From NCBI GenBank assembly GCA_052148155.1, contig JBKQIY010000133.1, positions 14,734-78,733 of the forward strand: 64,000 nt of DNA. Reading direction: 5' to 3'. Both the position numbers and the translations under genes were made by a program. Within the stretch, counting starts at the first letter, position 1. Every line of letters begins with the position of its first letter. The notes beneath the pieces were generated by a model, which did not search any database, was not told where the DNA came from, and saw only the letters and a list, made by a program, of their open reading frames with translations. Shown piece after piece: positions 17,587-26,644 of the stretch. This DNA is from JBBQER01 sp052148155. GTDB taxonomy: Bacteria; Actinomycetota; Acidimicrobiia; IMCC26256; PALSA-610.

Positions 17587-17921
17587 GAATTCCCTTCATC
17601 GGTCGGAGGACATCGGCCCGCCGAAGCGTATTGCGAGATGTCGACAATGTGGCTGTTCGGCTCTGAGCAGGGCGTGAGCGTCTGCGACGTCGGCTTAGAC
17701 GCGTCTGTCGCCGGGAAATGTTCGACGAACCGCTGCGCCCTGTCCGGCATGGGTTGGCCGAAGCTGTCGGAGGCCGAGACGTTGCCCACCCCGGCACGCT
17801 CCGAGCCGCGGTTGTTGAAGTCATGGGTCACGTCGCCCGGCACCAGGACGAACGACCCGGTGCCTGCGGAAAATCCGACACGCCGCGCCCTTACGTCCAC
17901 CTCGGTGAGGACACCGAACTC
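17583..17921 (-). pseudogene. Truncated cupin-domain remnant
   Basis: From just after a stop at 17924 the frame reads EFGVLTEVDVRARRVGFSAG, then TGSFVLVPGDVTHDFNN and RAQRFVEHFPATDA, the second half of a cupin beta-barrel with one metal-binding histidine. The first cupin motif (GxHxHxxxE) and the N-terminus are missing, and other frames upstream do not restore it. GTG at 17900 could start a 105-residue product, but half a barrel should not fold. Confidence 0.6.
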
Positions 17922-18011
17922 TCACATCGAGGAGATCCGATAGGACGGATGTCGCACATCGCGTCGCGGCACTTCTGCCAATCGAGAAGGATGGTCTGAA
18001 GTCGTTCGGCG

Positions 18012-18401
18012 CTACCGGCGAGATCGGGTCAGTTGGACCTCTCTCCTCGAGAGCGCTCGAGACACGAGCTGTCTTGAGAATCCCCACGTGCGTGCGACTT
18101 CGGCGATGGTCTTGCCCTCGGAGACTTGCAGTCGCCAGAACGACAGGCGTGACGCGCTCCGAGCACGTTCGATGCGGTTCAGTAGCTCAGACAGCGTCAG
18201 ACGGACCGTTGCAATATCGAAGAGTGCGCTCGTGTCCGAAGCACGGCCGCCAGCTTCGAGGTGTCGGCGGGTCTTGTTCAGCGCGGACTGATATGAACGC
18301 AGGTCTTTGCGTGCTTCGGCGATGACCTGGATCAGCGCTTCGACGTCGCGCAGTGCAAGATCGCGCAGCGCCGCCGAACCCCCTGCGTTTCCCCGTTCCA
18401 T
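18012..18401 (-). CDS. Small helical protein with C-terminal helix-turn-helix
   Basis: A 129-residue protein. Residues 10-85 are predicted to be mostly helical (RDVEALIQVIAEARKDLRSY, ATVRLTLSELLNRIERARSA); the C-terminus EGKTIAEVARTWGFSRQLVSRAL fits a helix-turn-helix. It starts 9 bp after the stop of the ANTAR gene and is surely cotranscribed with it. It may be a DNA-binding partner of that RNA-binding regulator (inference). No exact family recognised. Confidence 0.7.
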   Translation of the reverse strand: MERGNAGGSAALRDLALRDVEALIQVIAEARKDLRSYQSALNKTRRHLEAGGRASDTSALFDIATVRLTLSELLNRIERARSASRLSFWRLQVSEGKTIAEVARTWGFSRQLVSRALSRREVQLTRSRR

Positions 18402-18410
18402 GAGGCAAGT

Positions 18411-18596
18411 CTACGCAGTTGGTCCGAACCGAATGCGGTGCTCAACTGTTGCGCACGCGACTTCGAGGAGGCTCGTTCCTGTCGCCTGAGCTCGCTCCTT
18501 CATCAGCCCGAGCGCTTCGTCGACTGCGCAGTTGGCTTGCACGGAAACCATTCCGGATGCCTGGCTGACGCGGGGATCCGTCTCTTCGTTGCGCAT
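18411..18596 (-). CDS. Stand-alone ANTAR-domain protein
   Basis: A 61-residue protein that is little more than one ANTAR domain: VSQASGMVSVQANCAVDEAL, GLMKERAQATGTSLLEVACATV, matching the three-helix pattern with the conserved Ala-x-Gly and Ala positions. ANTAR domains bind paired RNA hairpins and prevent transcription termination. They are usually fused to receiver, GAF or PAS sensors; here no sensor is present. TAGGAA precedes the ATG. It may be activated by dimerisation or by the neighbouring protein. Confidence 0.75.
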   Translation of the reverse strand: MRNEETDPRVSQASGMVSVQANCAVDEALGLMKERAQATGTSLLEVACATVEHRIRFGPTA

Positions 18597-18837
18597 ATGT
18601 TCCTACGGCGGGGTGGGCAACAGTCTACCTATCGACTGTCTGCGGTCGACGCCCGTTGCGCGTCAGCTGGTGATGACGCTCGCGTTCCGGACCGCCGTCG
18701 AACGGCTCGGCCGCGTTGTTCGGCTTGCAATGGTCGCGGCGCATGAGCAGACCCGACGAGCGCGCGACGGCAGATGTGGTGCGGCCTGTCGGTATGTTCG
18801 TTTGCGTCCGAGCGGGCGGTCGGCTCGAATCTGACCT

Positions 18838-19575
18838 ATGAAGGGCTACAAGCCGATCATGACCTTCGGTGAAGACAACGCCGAAATCTATGACGATCTC
18901 GCCGTTCGTGGTGACGAGGCGGCAACGGTCGCGTTCCTCGAAGAGCTGGCGGGTGGGTGCCCTGCGCTGGAGCTGGCGATCGGGACCGGCCGGATCGCGC
19001 TGCCGCTCGCCGCGACCGGCGTCCGTGTCGACGGTATCGACTTCTCCGCTCCGATGGTCGCCAAGCTGCGAGCGAAACAAGGTGGCCACGAAATCGCCGT
19101 CACCGTGGGCGACTTCGCCGATGTTGCGGTCGCCGGCTCCTACCATTTGATCTACATCATTTTCAACTCGTTCTTCAACGTGCTGACCCAGGACGATCAG
19201 GTCCGATGTTTTCAGAACGTCGCGGCACATCTCAGCGACGGAGGCTCGTTCGTCGTCGAAGGAGGCTGCACGCTCGGGTTCCTCGACCACTTGCGGGCAG
19301 GGCAATACGTCGAAGCCGAGTCGATCGAAGTTGACGCGGTGCGATTCGACCTGTTGCGCCTCGACCCGTCGACCCAGATGCTCTACGAGAACCATGTGCG
19401 CGTGTCACCCAACGGCATCAGCTTCAACCCTGTCGTGCAGCGGTATGCGTGGCCGACTGAGCTTGATCTCATGGCCCGTATCGCTGGGCTGCGGTTGCAA
19501 CAGCGGTGGGGCGGGTGGAACCGAGAAGCTTTCACTGCCGACAGCTACAACGTGATCTCTGTGTACAGCCGCTGA
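18838..19575 (+). CDS. SAM-dependent methyltransferase
   Basis: Class I methyltransferase of 245 residues. Motif I is ALELAIGTGRIALPLA near residue 44, followed by VDGIDFSAPMVAKLR (motif II), a post-I VTVGDFADV, and the beta-4 region YHLIYIIFNSFFNVLT. The C-terminal half contains a beta-rich insert (MLYENHVRVSPNGISF). Substrate unknown; small-molecule methylation is the default expectation. Divergent from the ANTAR pair across 241 bp. Confidence 0.88.
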   Translation: MKGYKPIMTFGEDNAEIYDDLAVRGDEAATVAFLEELAGGCPALELAIGTGRIALPLAATGVRVDGIDFSAPMVAKLRAKQGGHEIAVTVGDFADVAVAGSYHLIYIIFNSFFNVLTQDDQVRCFQNVAAHLSDGGSFVVEGGCTLGFLDHLRAGQYVEAESIEVDAVRFDLLRLDPSTQMLYENHVRVSPNGISFNPVVQRYAWPTELDLMARIAGLRLQQRWGGWNREAFTADSYNVISVYSR

Positions 19576-19770
19576 CGGAAGTTCTCTGCGGACCAGCCGG
19601 CTCATTGCCTTGGCGTGTTCTGCGACAAGAACACCACACCCGATCGACACTGAGGGCGGCCCGGACGCGCGGCCCGGATGTCGCAACTGCCGGGTCGTGG
19701 ACGCGCTGGCGTCGCGTGTATGCGACGTTTCTGTGATCGCCTCGGACGATTCGGTGAAACGCCAGAGCGC

Positions 19771-20604
19771 TCAGTAGCGGAGGTCGGCGAGCACGCCGTA
19801 ATGGTCCGAGATCTGGATTGCATCGTCGGTCGGTCGCACCCCGAGCAGTTCGCAGTGCACAGGGTGGCCCGCGGCGCCTGCCTGTGGCCACGCCGACAGG
19901 ACATAGTCGAAGCGGCGGTCCGGGTACCGTCCCACGGCTGCCAGCGGGTTCTGGTTAGACCACGTGATGCCGCCACCGCCGTCACCGGCGACCTCCCACG
20001 CGTCGTAGAACACGAGTCCGGGTAAGGCTGTTGCGCTGCGGCCGGTGAGCATCCGGATCTCGTCCGAGTCGGGGCCGGCGTTGAAGTCGCCGCACACGAC
20101 GATGACATGGCGGCGACGCGTCACTTCCTCGACGAACGCGCAGAGTTGACGGACCTGGCTTTGTCGCACGGCGCTCCCGTCGAGGGGATAGTCGAGCATC
20201 ACCACGAAGAACTGGACGAGCCCTCGCGGTCCTTCGATCGCGGCGAACAACGCTTCCCCGGATCCATCGCCAGTTTCGCCGCGCAGCAGCCTGCGCTCGT
20301 GGCGCACGAGCGGCCAGCGAGACGCGATTCCAATGCCGGACGTCCAATCGTCTTGGGTTCGATCGCCGACGAACAGGACGTCGTGCATCCCGAGTCGCTG
20401 CGCGACCTGCTTTGGTTGTGTCGACTCCGTCGTCGACCAGGACTCAACGAGGCAGACCACGTCCGGGCTCGCCTCAGACAACACTGCTTCGAGTGCGACC
20501 TGTCGGTCCGCCCACCGGCCGTAGCGGCCCCACACGTTCCAGGTGACGACTCGCATCGTCGTCTCGACCAGCGGGCCGTACGGCAAATAGGGGTCGAAGC
20601 TCAC
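19771..20604 (-). CDS. Endonuclease/exonuclease/phosphatase-family hydrolase
   Basis: Metal-dependent phosphodiesterase of the EEP superfamily (about 277 residues). Motifs: TWNVWGRYG (Asn metal ligand), VVCLVESW (catalytic Glu), VVCGDFNAGPDSDEI (DxN), and SDHYGVLADLRY at the end (SDH). Members cut DNA or phospholipids, or remove phosphates; secretion is not predicted here. GTG at 20604 retains the PYGPLVETT segment that often precedes the first strand in relatives; ATG at 20556 is an alternative. Confidence 0.83.
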   Translation of the reverse strand: MSFDPYLPYGPLVETTMRVVTWNVWGRYGRWADRQVALEAVLSEASPDVVCLVESWSTTESTQPKQVAQRLGMHDVLFVGDRTQDDWTSGIGIASRWPLVRHERRLLRGETGDGSGEALFAAIEGPRGLVQFFVVMLDYPLDGSAVRQSQVRQLCAFVEEVTRRRHVIVVCGDFNAGPDSDEIRMLTGRSATALPGLVFYDAWEVAGDGGGGITWSNQNPLAAVGRYPDRRFDYVLSAWPQAGAAGHPVHCELLGVRPTDDAIQISDHYGVLADLRY

Positions 20605-20872
20605 CGGCTGAGTCTGTCGCGTCAGCCAATCGTCCGCTCGACAGCCACGTCGAGTCCCCGACATTTCGGGACGATCCGATCCGCGTTTCGAATAACAGTC
20701 ACCCGAACGCGAACCCGACGCGTCGCCGGCTGGTATCACCGAACGACGGCCGGTCGAGACGCGTGCGCCGCCCGACGCCGGGCAGACGATGTCGATCGCC
20801 GCAGATCTGAGCGGCGGCCGCACGGAGTGACGTACCGCAGTGCGCGCGGCCGGCGACGGGAACCGGATGGTG

Positions 20873-21622
20873 CTAGACGGTCAGGATCTGAACGACCGCG
20901 TCGGTCGGCGTGAGATCTTCGAGGACGGCGTCAGCGTCGAGTGAGACAAGCTCGGACATTGGGATCTGGCCCGTCGCGACGAGAAGGCATCGCACGCCTC
21001 CAGCCCGGGCGCACGCGAGATCTCGTGGGGTGTCACCGATGACCCACACCTCATGGGGCCGGTAATGCTCACCGCGGAGTCGTTCTACACGTCCGAGCGC
21101 GATGGGAACGAGGGCCTCGCGATCAGGATGGTCGGTGCCGTACGCGCCGACCTCAACATCGAAGTAGGCGGTCAGGTCGAACGTCGACAACTTGACCGCC
21201 GCATTTCCGATCAGGTTTCCCGTCACCAACGTCTGGCGGACACCCGAGATCGCACTCAGCGAGCTGAGTACCTCGACGACGCCGCCGATCACCTCACCGC
21301 GGCGGCGTAGATCTTGTCCAGCGAGAGCCAACAGACGTTCCGCCTCGACCATCGCCGCGGGTAACAGCCGCGGAATCGCATCCGGCGCGATTTCTGCGGC
21401 CCGGAAGATCTCGGTCAAGATCTCTTGATCGGTTTTGCCGTGCATCGTGACCGACCCGTCCACGACCGACGCGCCCGACACCGCGGCCGCGGCCCGATAG
21501 ATCGCTTCGGAACCGACTCCGCCGCCGCGAACCAAGGTTCCGTCGATGTCCCAAAGCAGCAGCCGTCGCACATACCAATACTTGCTGACGGACGACACGG
21601 TGCGCGTCTGTTTCGTCTCCAT
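20873..21622 (-). CDS. HAD-superfamily hydrolase
   Basis: Phosphatase of the haloacid dehalogenase superfamily. Motif I LLLWDIDGTLVRGGG (nucleophile Asp), a helical cap with QEILTEIFRAAEI, motif II VTGN, and motif III/IV VIGDTPRDLACARAGG. This pattern matches phosphoglycolate phosphatase-like enzymes, but the substrate cannot be read from sequence. Start uncertain: ATG 21622 has no good ribosome site, and GTG at 21571 just before motif I would be equally reasonable. Confidence 0.82.
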   Translation of the reverse strand: METKQTRTVSSVSKYWYVRRLLLWDIDGTLVRGGGVGSEAIYRAAAAVSGASVVDGSVTMHGKTDQEILTEIFRAAEIAPDAIPRLLPAAMVEAERLLALAGQDLRRRGEVIGGVVEVLSSLSAISGVRQTLVTGNLIGNAAVKLSTFDLTAYFDVEVGAYGTDHPDREALVPIALGRVERLRGEHYRPHEVWVIGDTPRDLACARAGGVRCLLVATGQIPMSELVSLDADAVLEDLTPTDAVVQILTV

Positions 21623-22031
21623 GGCGAGAGGGCCGGCCGTCCGCCCGAAACAGAGACCGGCAGTGCTTCCACGAATCGTTTCGGCGCCGGCCGGCACACC
21701 CCGCGCGATGCTCGCGCCGTGCGGGCATGGCGCACCTGTGCGCGGGTCCCGCGTCGAGGCCGCCTTGATGAGCCAAGCGCGACAGCGATCCGATCCCGCG
21801 AGCTACTCCGAGAGCTCAACAGCAGCTCATTTTGCGTTCGCATGCTCGACGGTGCGGCTCCATCGAACGCGTCGCGTCGAGCGCGGAGGTACCGGCGTCG
21901 AGGTCGTCAGCACCGGATACGTCAAGCGCTGCGTACGATCCTCGCCGAGCAACCGATAACGCACACGAGTGCCGGGCGGTATTGATCCGGGACGGAAGGT
22001 CGACGCGTTGAGGTGCGGGATGGCCTGCGGT
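21623..22031. other. Intergenic region, no gene seen
   Basis: About 400 bp between two co-directional minus-strand genes. The open frames crossing it have Arg/Ser-rich shadow composition. It should carry the promoter of the HAD gene. Confidence 0.4.
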
Positions 22032-22922
22032 TCACTCGCCTCCGTCGACGCATATGGAGGTGCGTGTTCCGATTTTGTCGAGCGGGATCGTGTTGTATGT
22101 GCCGTCGCGGCAGGTGATGGCCTCGTTGTCGTGACTGAACACACCCTGGGGGGAGTCGTATCCGGGTACCACCCAGGCGTGCAGCATCCATTGCGTCTTG
22201 CGCATCAGGGTGCCGTGTGCCGCGTTGCACAACGTTGGGGTCACGGTGGTGTCCGCGCCGTAGGGCGTATCAATCGTGCCGTCGCTTCCGTACACGATGC
22301 AGACGTTGGTGTGGAAGTGCCAGACGTCGTTCGGTCCCGCGAAGCCTTCGGGGATGCCCCCATACGCGGAGTAGTACATCAATCCGGCGATCGGGGAGTT
22401 CGGGTGGGTGCCGTCATAGATCAGCGACGCGGGATGCAGCACGTCGGAGTCGTCGAGCGTGCCGTTCGGGATCAGTGACTGGCCAATGGTCTGGAAGTGG
22501 AAATAGTGCGCGCCGAGGCCTGGAGCAAATGGTCCGGCACGTCGCCAGCCCGCAGCTTCGGCGTCTTTGACGGTCGGGTATCGCATTGCCACTTCGCGGG
22601 CGAGGACGAGTTGATGCTGCAACTCCGCCCGGGTGGCCGCGTCCATCGGCTGGTAGAAGACACTCGAGGTTGCTTGGTGTCCGTTGTCCAGCAGCGAGAA
22701 GCCTCGGTCTCCGATCGGAGCGGTCGCGGCAGGCTGAGCTGGCGCAGCCACGGTGACGACCGTCTTGGTGACTGTCCGAGCAGACGCAAGGCCATACGAC
22801 GCGAGCGCCGTCGCGACGAGAACGACGACCGCGCATGCAATGACAGCGAGCCGGCGTCGCTTGCCGCCCGGACCCGAGCTTTCGCTGTCGCTGAGTTCGG
22901 ATGTCCGCTCCAACGTCTGCAT
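22032..22922 (-). CDS. Membrane-anchored extracellular protein of unknown function
   Basis: A 296-residue protein with a basic cytosolic N-terminus, a membrane helix (LAVIACAVVVLVATALASYGL) and an extracellular domain. Notable motifs are HYFHFQTIG, HPASLIYDG, DVWHFHTNVCIVYG, TLCNAAHG and WMLHAWVVPGY: several histidines and two or three cysteines in short strands, which could bind a metal. GGAGGG precedes the ATG. It has some likeness in style to the YHYH protein at 32220 but I see no convincing alignment. Function unknown. Confidence 0.78.
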   Translation of the reverse strand: MQTLERTSELSDSESSGPGGKRRRLAVIACAVVVLVATALASYGLASARTVTKTVVTVAAPAQPAATAPIGDRGFSLLDNGHQATSSVFYQPMDAATRAELQHQLVLAREVAMRYPTVKDAEAAGWRRAGPFAPGLGAHYFHFQTIGQSLIPNGTLDDSDVLHPASLIYDGTHPNSPIAGLMYYSAYGGIPEGFAGPNDVWHFHTNVCIVYGSDGTIDTPYGADTTVTPTLCNAAHGTLMRKTQWMLHAWVVPGYDSPQGVFSHDNEAITCRDGTYNTIPLDKIGTRTSICVDGGE

Positions 22923-23310
22923 CGTGGCCCTCCAAAGCGTCGACTTCGTAACCGTAGGACCGATGAGGCCGCGGCGCACGCCCCAGCCGAATATTCCGGG
23001 CGCACGGCTCTTGGGCCGCGCTGCGATGCGGCGACGGTGCGGTGCATGCCTGAACGGTGGCGCCTCGCGGTCGTCGAGCGGGCCGTGCGAGCGGCGTGAG
23101 GTGAGCTCGACGCGCGCAGGGTCCGGCCGCACCGAATACGTGCCAACGTCATGCATCGCAGCCAGCTGCCGAACCTCTGCGTCGGCGCGTCCTCGAGGCG
23201 CGCGTCTGGATGACCCGTATCCGCCGTTCCGCTGCGGTTGATCCGAGGCCGGCGCGTTGTCGGTGGCCCGCGGCTAAATGATCTCTGTCCGGGTCGCAAA
23301 TGTATGGGCG
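22923..23310. other. Intergenic region, no gene seen
   Basis: About 390 bp upstream of the membrane-anchored protein. No frame with ribosome site and coding character. Confidence 0.4.
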
Positions 23311-24096
23311 TTATGTGACAGTGCGGGCGGTCAGGAACACGACGCGGGGTCGGTAGGGCTCCATCGTCTCGGTGACCGCCGCGGTTGCTGCGAGACGGGC
23401 GGCGGTGCGTTTGTCGGGTCCGAGGCTGGCGAGCCAGGCCGCGAAGTGGGCCTGGCCGAAGCGGTAGTCGACGAGAGCTTCGGGTTCGGTGACAGACACC
23501 TCGACGGATTCTTCGCGGACGTGGACGTCGATGAGCGCCGCGGCGGTCGCGGCGGTCTGCATCGGGGCCGCGGCACCGAGGAGCGGCGTTGCGCTGGTTT
23601 TGAGCTCTCGGTACCACGAGGGTGGCTCCCATCCGTGAGCCCGCGCGATCTCGTCGACCGTGTCACGGTTGCGGCTTCGGGAACTGTTCGCGTAGACGGT
23701 CGCGAGGACGGCACCGCCCGGCCGGAGTGTTCGGGCAAGCTCGACAAGTCCGCGCACCGGATCGGTGAGATGGTTCAGAACGAACGACGCGATGGCGGCG
23801 TCGAACCGGCGATCCGCGAACGGCAGACGCATCACATCGCACACGATGGCGGGAGGCCGCGTCGGGCGCTGCCACGCGAGCATGTCGTACGAGAGATCCG
23901 CTGCGACGATCAGCGTGGCACCTGCCGCGCGCAACGGAGCCTCGCTCACGCCGGTGCCGGCACCGACGTCGAGCACGTGGGCGCCGTCCAACGCGATCGG
24001 TGCCCGTTCGACGAGCAGCGCCGCGATCGGTGCGTAGACGAGCGTCGCGCCGTGCGCCCAGCCCGCGGCAGCGCCGCGGTACGAATCGCGGGTCAC
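23311..24096 (-). CDS. SAM-dependent methyltransferase
   Basis: Class I methyltransferase of about 261 residues (Methyltransf_11 type). Motif I HVLDVGAGTGVSEAPLRAAG, then IVAADLSYDMLAW, AIVCDVMRLPFADRRFDAAI and SFVLNHLTDPVRGLVELARTL followed by LRPGGAVLATVYA. The C-terminus is a helical lid. GTG at 24096 is chosen because the upstream extension is Arg-rich. The GTGA also closes an overlapping small frame (24093-24323) of unclear reality. Substrate unknown. Confidence 0.85.
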   Translation of the reverse strand: MTRDSYRGAAAGWAHGATLVYAPIAALLVERAPIALDGAHVLDVGAGTGVSEAPLRAAGATLIVAADLSYDMLAWQRPTRPPAIVCDVMRLPFADRRFDAAIASFVLNHLTDPVRGLVELARTLRPGGAVLATVYANSSRSRNRDTVDEIARAHGWEPPSWYRELKTSATPLLGAAAPMQTAATAAALIDVHVREESVEVSVTEPEALVDYRFGQAHFAAWLASLGPDKRTAARLAATAAVTETMEPYRPRVVFLTARTVT

Positions 24097-24337
24097 GGCC
24101 ACGGCGTCGGGGACAGGGCGGCGACGGGGCACGCGCCGCGCAATCCGTGTCGTTCCCACCCGCGCAGCTCGCCCGTGTCGGAGACGACGCCTTCGAAGCC
24201 GAAGCACGCGGCGTCTGCGAGCAGGCACAGATCGGGTTGGAACACCAACCGTGTGTTCGGCCAACAGCCCGTCTTCGGCGGGTGTCGCCGTGACCCGCGT
24301 TGACGGGTGCGATGTCCACGCATCGCAGGGAGGCCGC

Positions 24338-25780
24338 TCATCTGTTGCGGCCCGCGAGATGACGTCGTACTGCGTCGTGCACGATCGTGCCGTCGAAGAT
24401 TCCCGGGTTGGTTCCAGTCCACAGCGCGACGGGATGCTCGAAGGTGAACTTCTCGAATTCTGCCTCGTTGAGATGCCCGCGCTCGACGAGCTCCCAGGCG
24501 CCGGACAAGACGTGACGCACGTCGGGGACGTCCCAATGGCCGATGTCGCTCGCGAAGATCGCCGGCAGTCGCGCGCCCAACGGGTTCAGGTGGGTGTCGA
24601 ACGCGAGTGCCACCATCGGGTCGTCGGCTTCGCATCCGAAGAAGTACTGCTTCGTGAAGATCTCTCGCACGTCGTCGGGTGACGACAGCAGCGATTCCGC
24701 GAACTCGTCGACGGTGTCGTCGCCGACGATCGTCTCCGACAGCATGCTCAAACCGTCGTTGAGGCGGTCGCGCCGCTCCCGGACCCGGCCGCGCGCGTGC
24801 CGCTCGAACAAGTTCGCGAGCTCTGCACGGTCGAGCGCGCCAGGGTCGTACTGGGCGATCGCGGAGACGTTGCGCTTCTCCCAATGGGCCAGGACGTCGC
24901 TGTAGAGGTTGCACGCCCACGCGGTGCCGCCTTCGAGGAAGGCGAAGCGAAGCTCAGGGAACCGTTTCGGCACACCACCGAAGAGCAACGAACGGGCACA
25001 CAACTCGCCCGCGGCCGCGAAGTTGCCGATGTGGTTGAACACGTAGTTGCTCGGCGATGTGCGCGAACCCCAACCTGCGCCCGTCGAATGGAACGTCGGC
25101 GAGATGCCAAGCTCGACGCACTTCGCCCACAGCGGCGAGTAGTCGTACATCGACGCGTGGCCGAGCCCGTCGATCCACCGCGCCGAGCCTCGCTGGCCAG
25201 GTATCGCACGAGAGACCGCTCCTCCCATCATCGCGGCGCGAAACCCGAGCTCGCCGACCGCATGCTCGAGCGCAGTCACCGCTTCTGCCGGGGAATGCGT
25301 CGGAATGCACGCGACGGGCACGAGGCGGTCCCGGTACGGCCCGTAGGCCTCGGCGACGTAGATGTTGAACGCGCGAGCCATTGCGTGACGCAACTCGTCG
25401 TCGTCGAGATGGATCGCGACGAGGCCATACGTCGGATACAAGAACGCGACGTCAATCCCGATCTCGTCGAGACGGCCGTACAACAGTTCCGGCAACATCG
25501 CGGTCGCTCGATCCAGCGTATTCCGCGTCGGAATTCCCCACCACGGCATGCGCGACACGCCAGCGGCGCGACGCTCGGCGACCGGCAACGATTGCACGAG
25601 TCGGCCACTGTCGACGATGACGTCGAAGCGCCGTGCCACCATCTCCCCTGCTTGTTCGACGATCAGGTCGCGCACGACCGGCAGGAACTCGATGATGTGA
25701 CCGTCGCTGTCGATCACAGGATGATCGAGCCGAGCGCGGATACGAGATCCGTCCTCGCTCGGAGCGGACAAGTTGGCCAT
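24338..25780 (-). CDS. Amidohydrolase-family metal-dependent hydrolase
   Basis: A 480-residue protein of the Amidohydro_2 family (TIM barrel). The N-terminal strand has DSDGHIIEF, the central part VAFLYPTYG, VPVACIPTHSP, GISPTFHSTGAGWGSR (metal-ligand His), and the C-terminal ASDIGHWDVP carries the catalytic Asp. Relatives include decarboxylases and hydrolases acting on aromatic or cyclic substrates. ATG at 25780 fits the family N-terminus. The TetR gene 180 bp upstream may regulate it. Confidence 0.87.
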   Translation of the reverse strand: MANLSAPSEDGSRIRARLDHPVIDSDGHIIEFLPVVRDLIVEQAGEMVARRFDVIVDSGRLVQSLPVAERRAAGVSRMPWWGIPTRNTLDRATAMLPELLYGRLDEIGIDVAFLYPTYGLVAIHLDDDELRHAMARAFNIYVAEAYGPYRDRLVPVACIPTHSPAEAVTALEHAVGELGFRAAMMGGAVSRAIPGQRGSARWIDGLGHASMYDYSPLWAKCVELGISPTFHSTGAGWGSRTSPSNYVFNHIGNFAAAGELCARSLLFGGVPKRFPELRFAFLEGGTAWACNLYSDVLAHWEKRNVSAIAQYDPGALDRAELANLFERHARGRVRERRDRLNDGLSMLSETIVGDDTVDEFAESLLSSPDDVREIFTKQYFFGCEADDPMVALAFDTHLNPLGARLPAIFASDIGHWDVPDVRHVLSGAWELVERGHLNEAEFEKFTFEHPVALWTGTNPGIFDGTIVHDAVRRHLAGRNR

Positions 25781-25960
25781 CACGACCCAGTTTGCCAGGA
25801 CTGCGGTTCGCGGTATCGAGCGAAACGCGCAACGTGTTCCAGCATGCCCGACACCGCGGTCGGCGCAGCAGGTTCGATCCTGGGCGTCTGCGCCACTTGC
25901 GAACGGCACGCGTTGCGAACGGTGTATGTCGTGGTGGCGGCCAGGTCGTGTCCGTGCCGG

Positions 25961-26611
25961 TCAGTGCTTGGGGGTTCGGGCCGCCAATCCGTCGTAGACG
26001 AGTGCAAGCACATCTCCGAAAAGTGCGGCGTCCACTGCGTTGGGGTCGACGATCTCCTCGAACGCGAGTCCCTGCGCGAGCGCGATGAAAGCCTCGGCGA
26101 GCCGGCCGGCGTCGAACGACAGCGGTACTCCCGTGTGTCGGTGTCGTTCTTCGATGGTGTGCGCGAGCGCGGCGCGTAACGACGCCTGACGAGCGCGGTA
26201 GCGGACGGCGAGCTCCTCGTCGCGGGCAGCTTGGGACCAGTATTCCTGGAGGAGTAGCAGCGTCGAACGTTCTTGGTGCAAAAGTTCGGCGAGGCGGGCA
26301 CTGACCGTCGCGGTCGTCGGAGTATCGCCGGGCGCGTCGGCAGTGATGGCCATGACAGCACGGACGGGGTCATCGAGACGCGTGCGCACCACCCCGAGGA
26401 ACAGGTCTTCCTTGCCGGAGAAGTTGAAGTAGAAGGTGCCTTTGGACAGTCCCGCCCGGCGGATCACTTCCTCGACCGATGTGGCCTCGTATCCCCGTTC
26501 GGCGAACACCGCGGCTGCGGCGTCGAGGAGCTCTTGGCGTGACGAGCCGTGCTCCCGTTGCGAGCGTTGTGGCCGGCCGCGACCTCGGCCGCTTGCTGTC
26601 CCGCCCATCAT
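25961..26611 (-). CDS. TetR-family regulator
   Basis: A 216-residue regulator. The helix-turn-helix is SVEEVIRRAGLSKGTFYFNF followed by SGKEDLFLGVV; a basic Arg-rich tail precedes it. The ligand domain contains LLLLQEYWSQAARDEELAVRYRAR, typical of AcrR-like members. Either of two adjacent ATGs (26611/26608) may be used. A palindrome lies 9 bp upstream, shared with the divergent membrane-protein gene, so it probably controls itself and that gene, and perhaps the amidohydrolase. Confidence 0.9.
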   Translation of the reverse strand: MMGGTASGRGRGRPQRSQREHGSSRQELLDAAAAVFAERGYEATSVEEVIRRAGLSKGTFYFNFSGKEDLFLGVVRTRLDDPVRAVMAITADAPGDTPTTATVSARLAELLHQERSTLLLLQEYWSQAARDEELAVRYRARQASLRAALAHTIEERHRHTGVPLSFDAGRLAEAFIALAQGLAFEEIVDPNAVDAALFGDVLALVYDGLAARTPKH

Positions 26612-26619
26612 CCCGCATA

Positions 26620-26637
26620 ATAGACGTTACCGTCTAT
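26620..26637. promoter_or_regulatory. TetR operator palindrome
   Basis: ATAGACGTTACCGTCTAT: 7-bp perfect arms around a 4-nt centre, in the 33-bp gap between the divergent TetR gene and membrane-protein gene. Its AT-rich flanks (CATAAT, TATAAA) could be overlapping -10 elements for both directions. Confidence 0.72.
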
Positions 26638-26644
26638 AAATGAG

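Noticed and set aside
24093..24323. Short minus-strand frame overlapping the methyltransferase start
   Set aside because: It reads partly protein-like (LCLLADAACFGFEGVVS) but has no ribosome site; kept only as a note.
24797..26179. Plus-strand open frame of 460 codons
   Set aside because: Antisense to the amidohydrolase and TetR genes, Arg-rich, no start signal.
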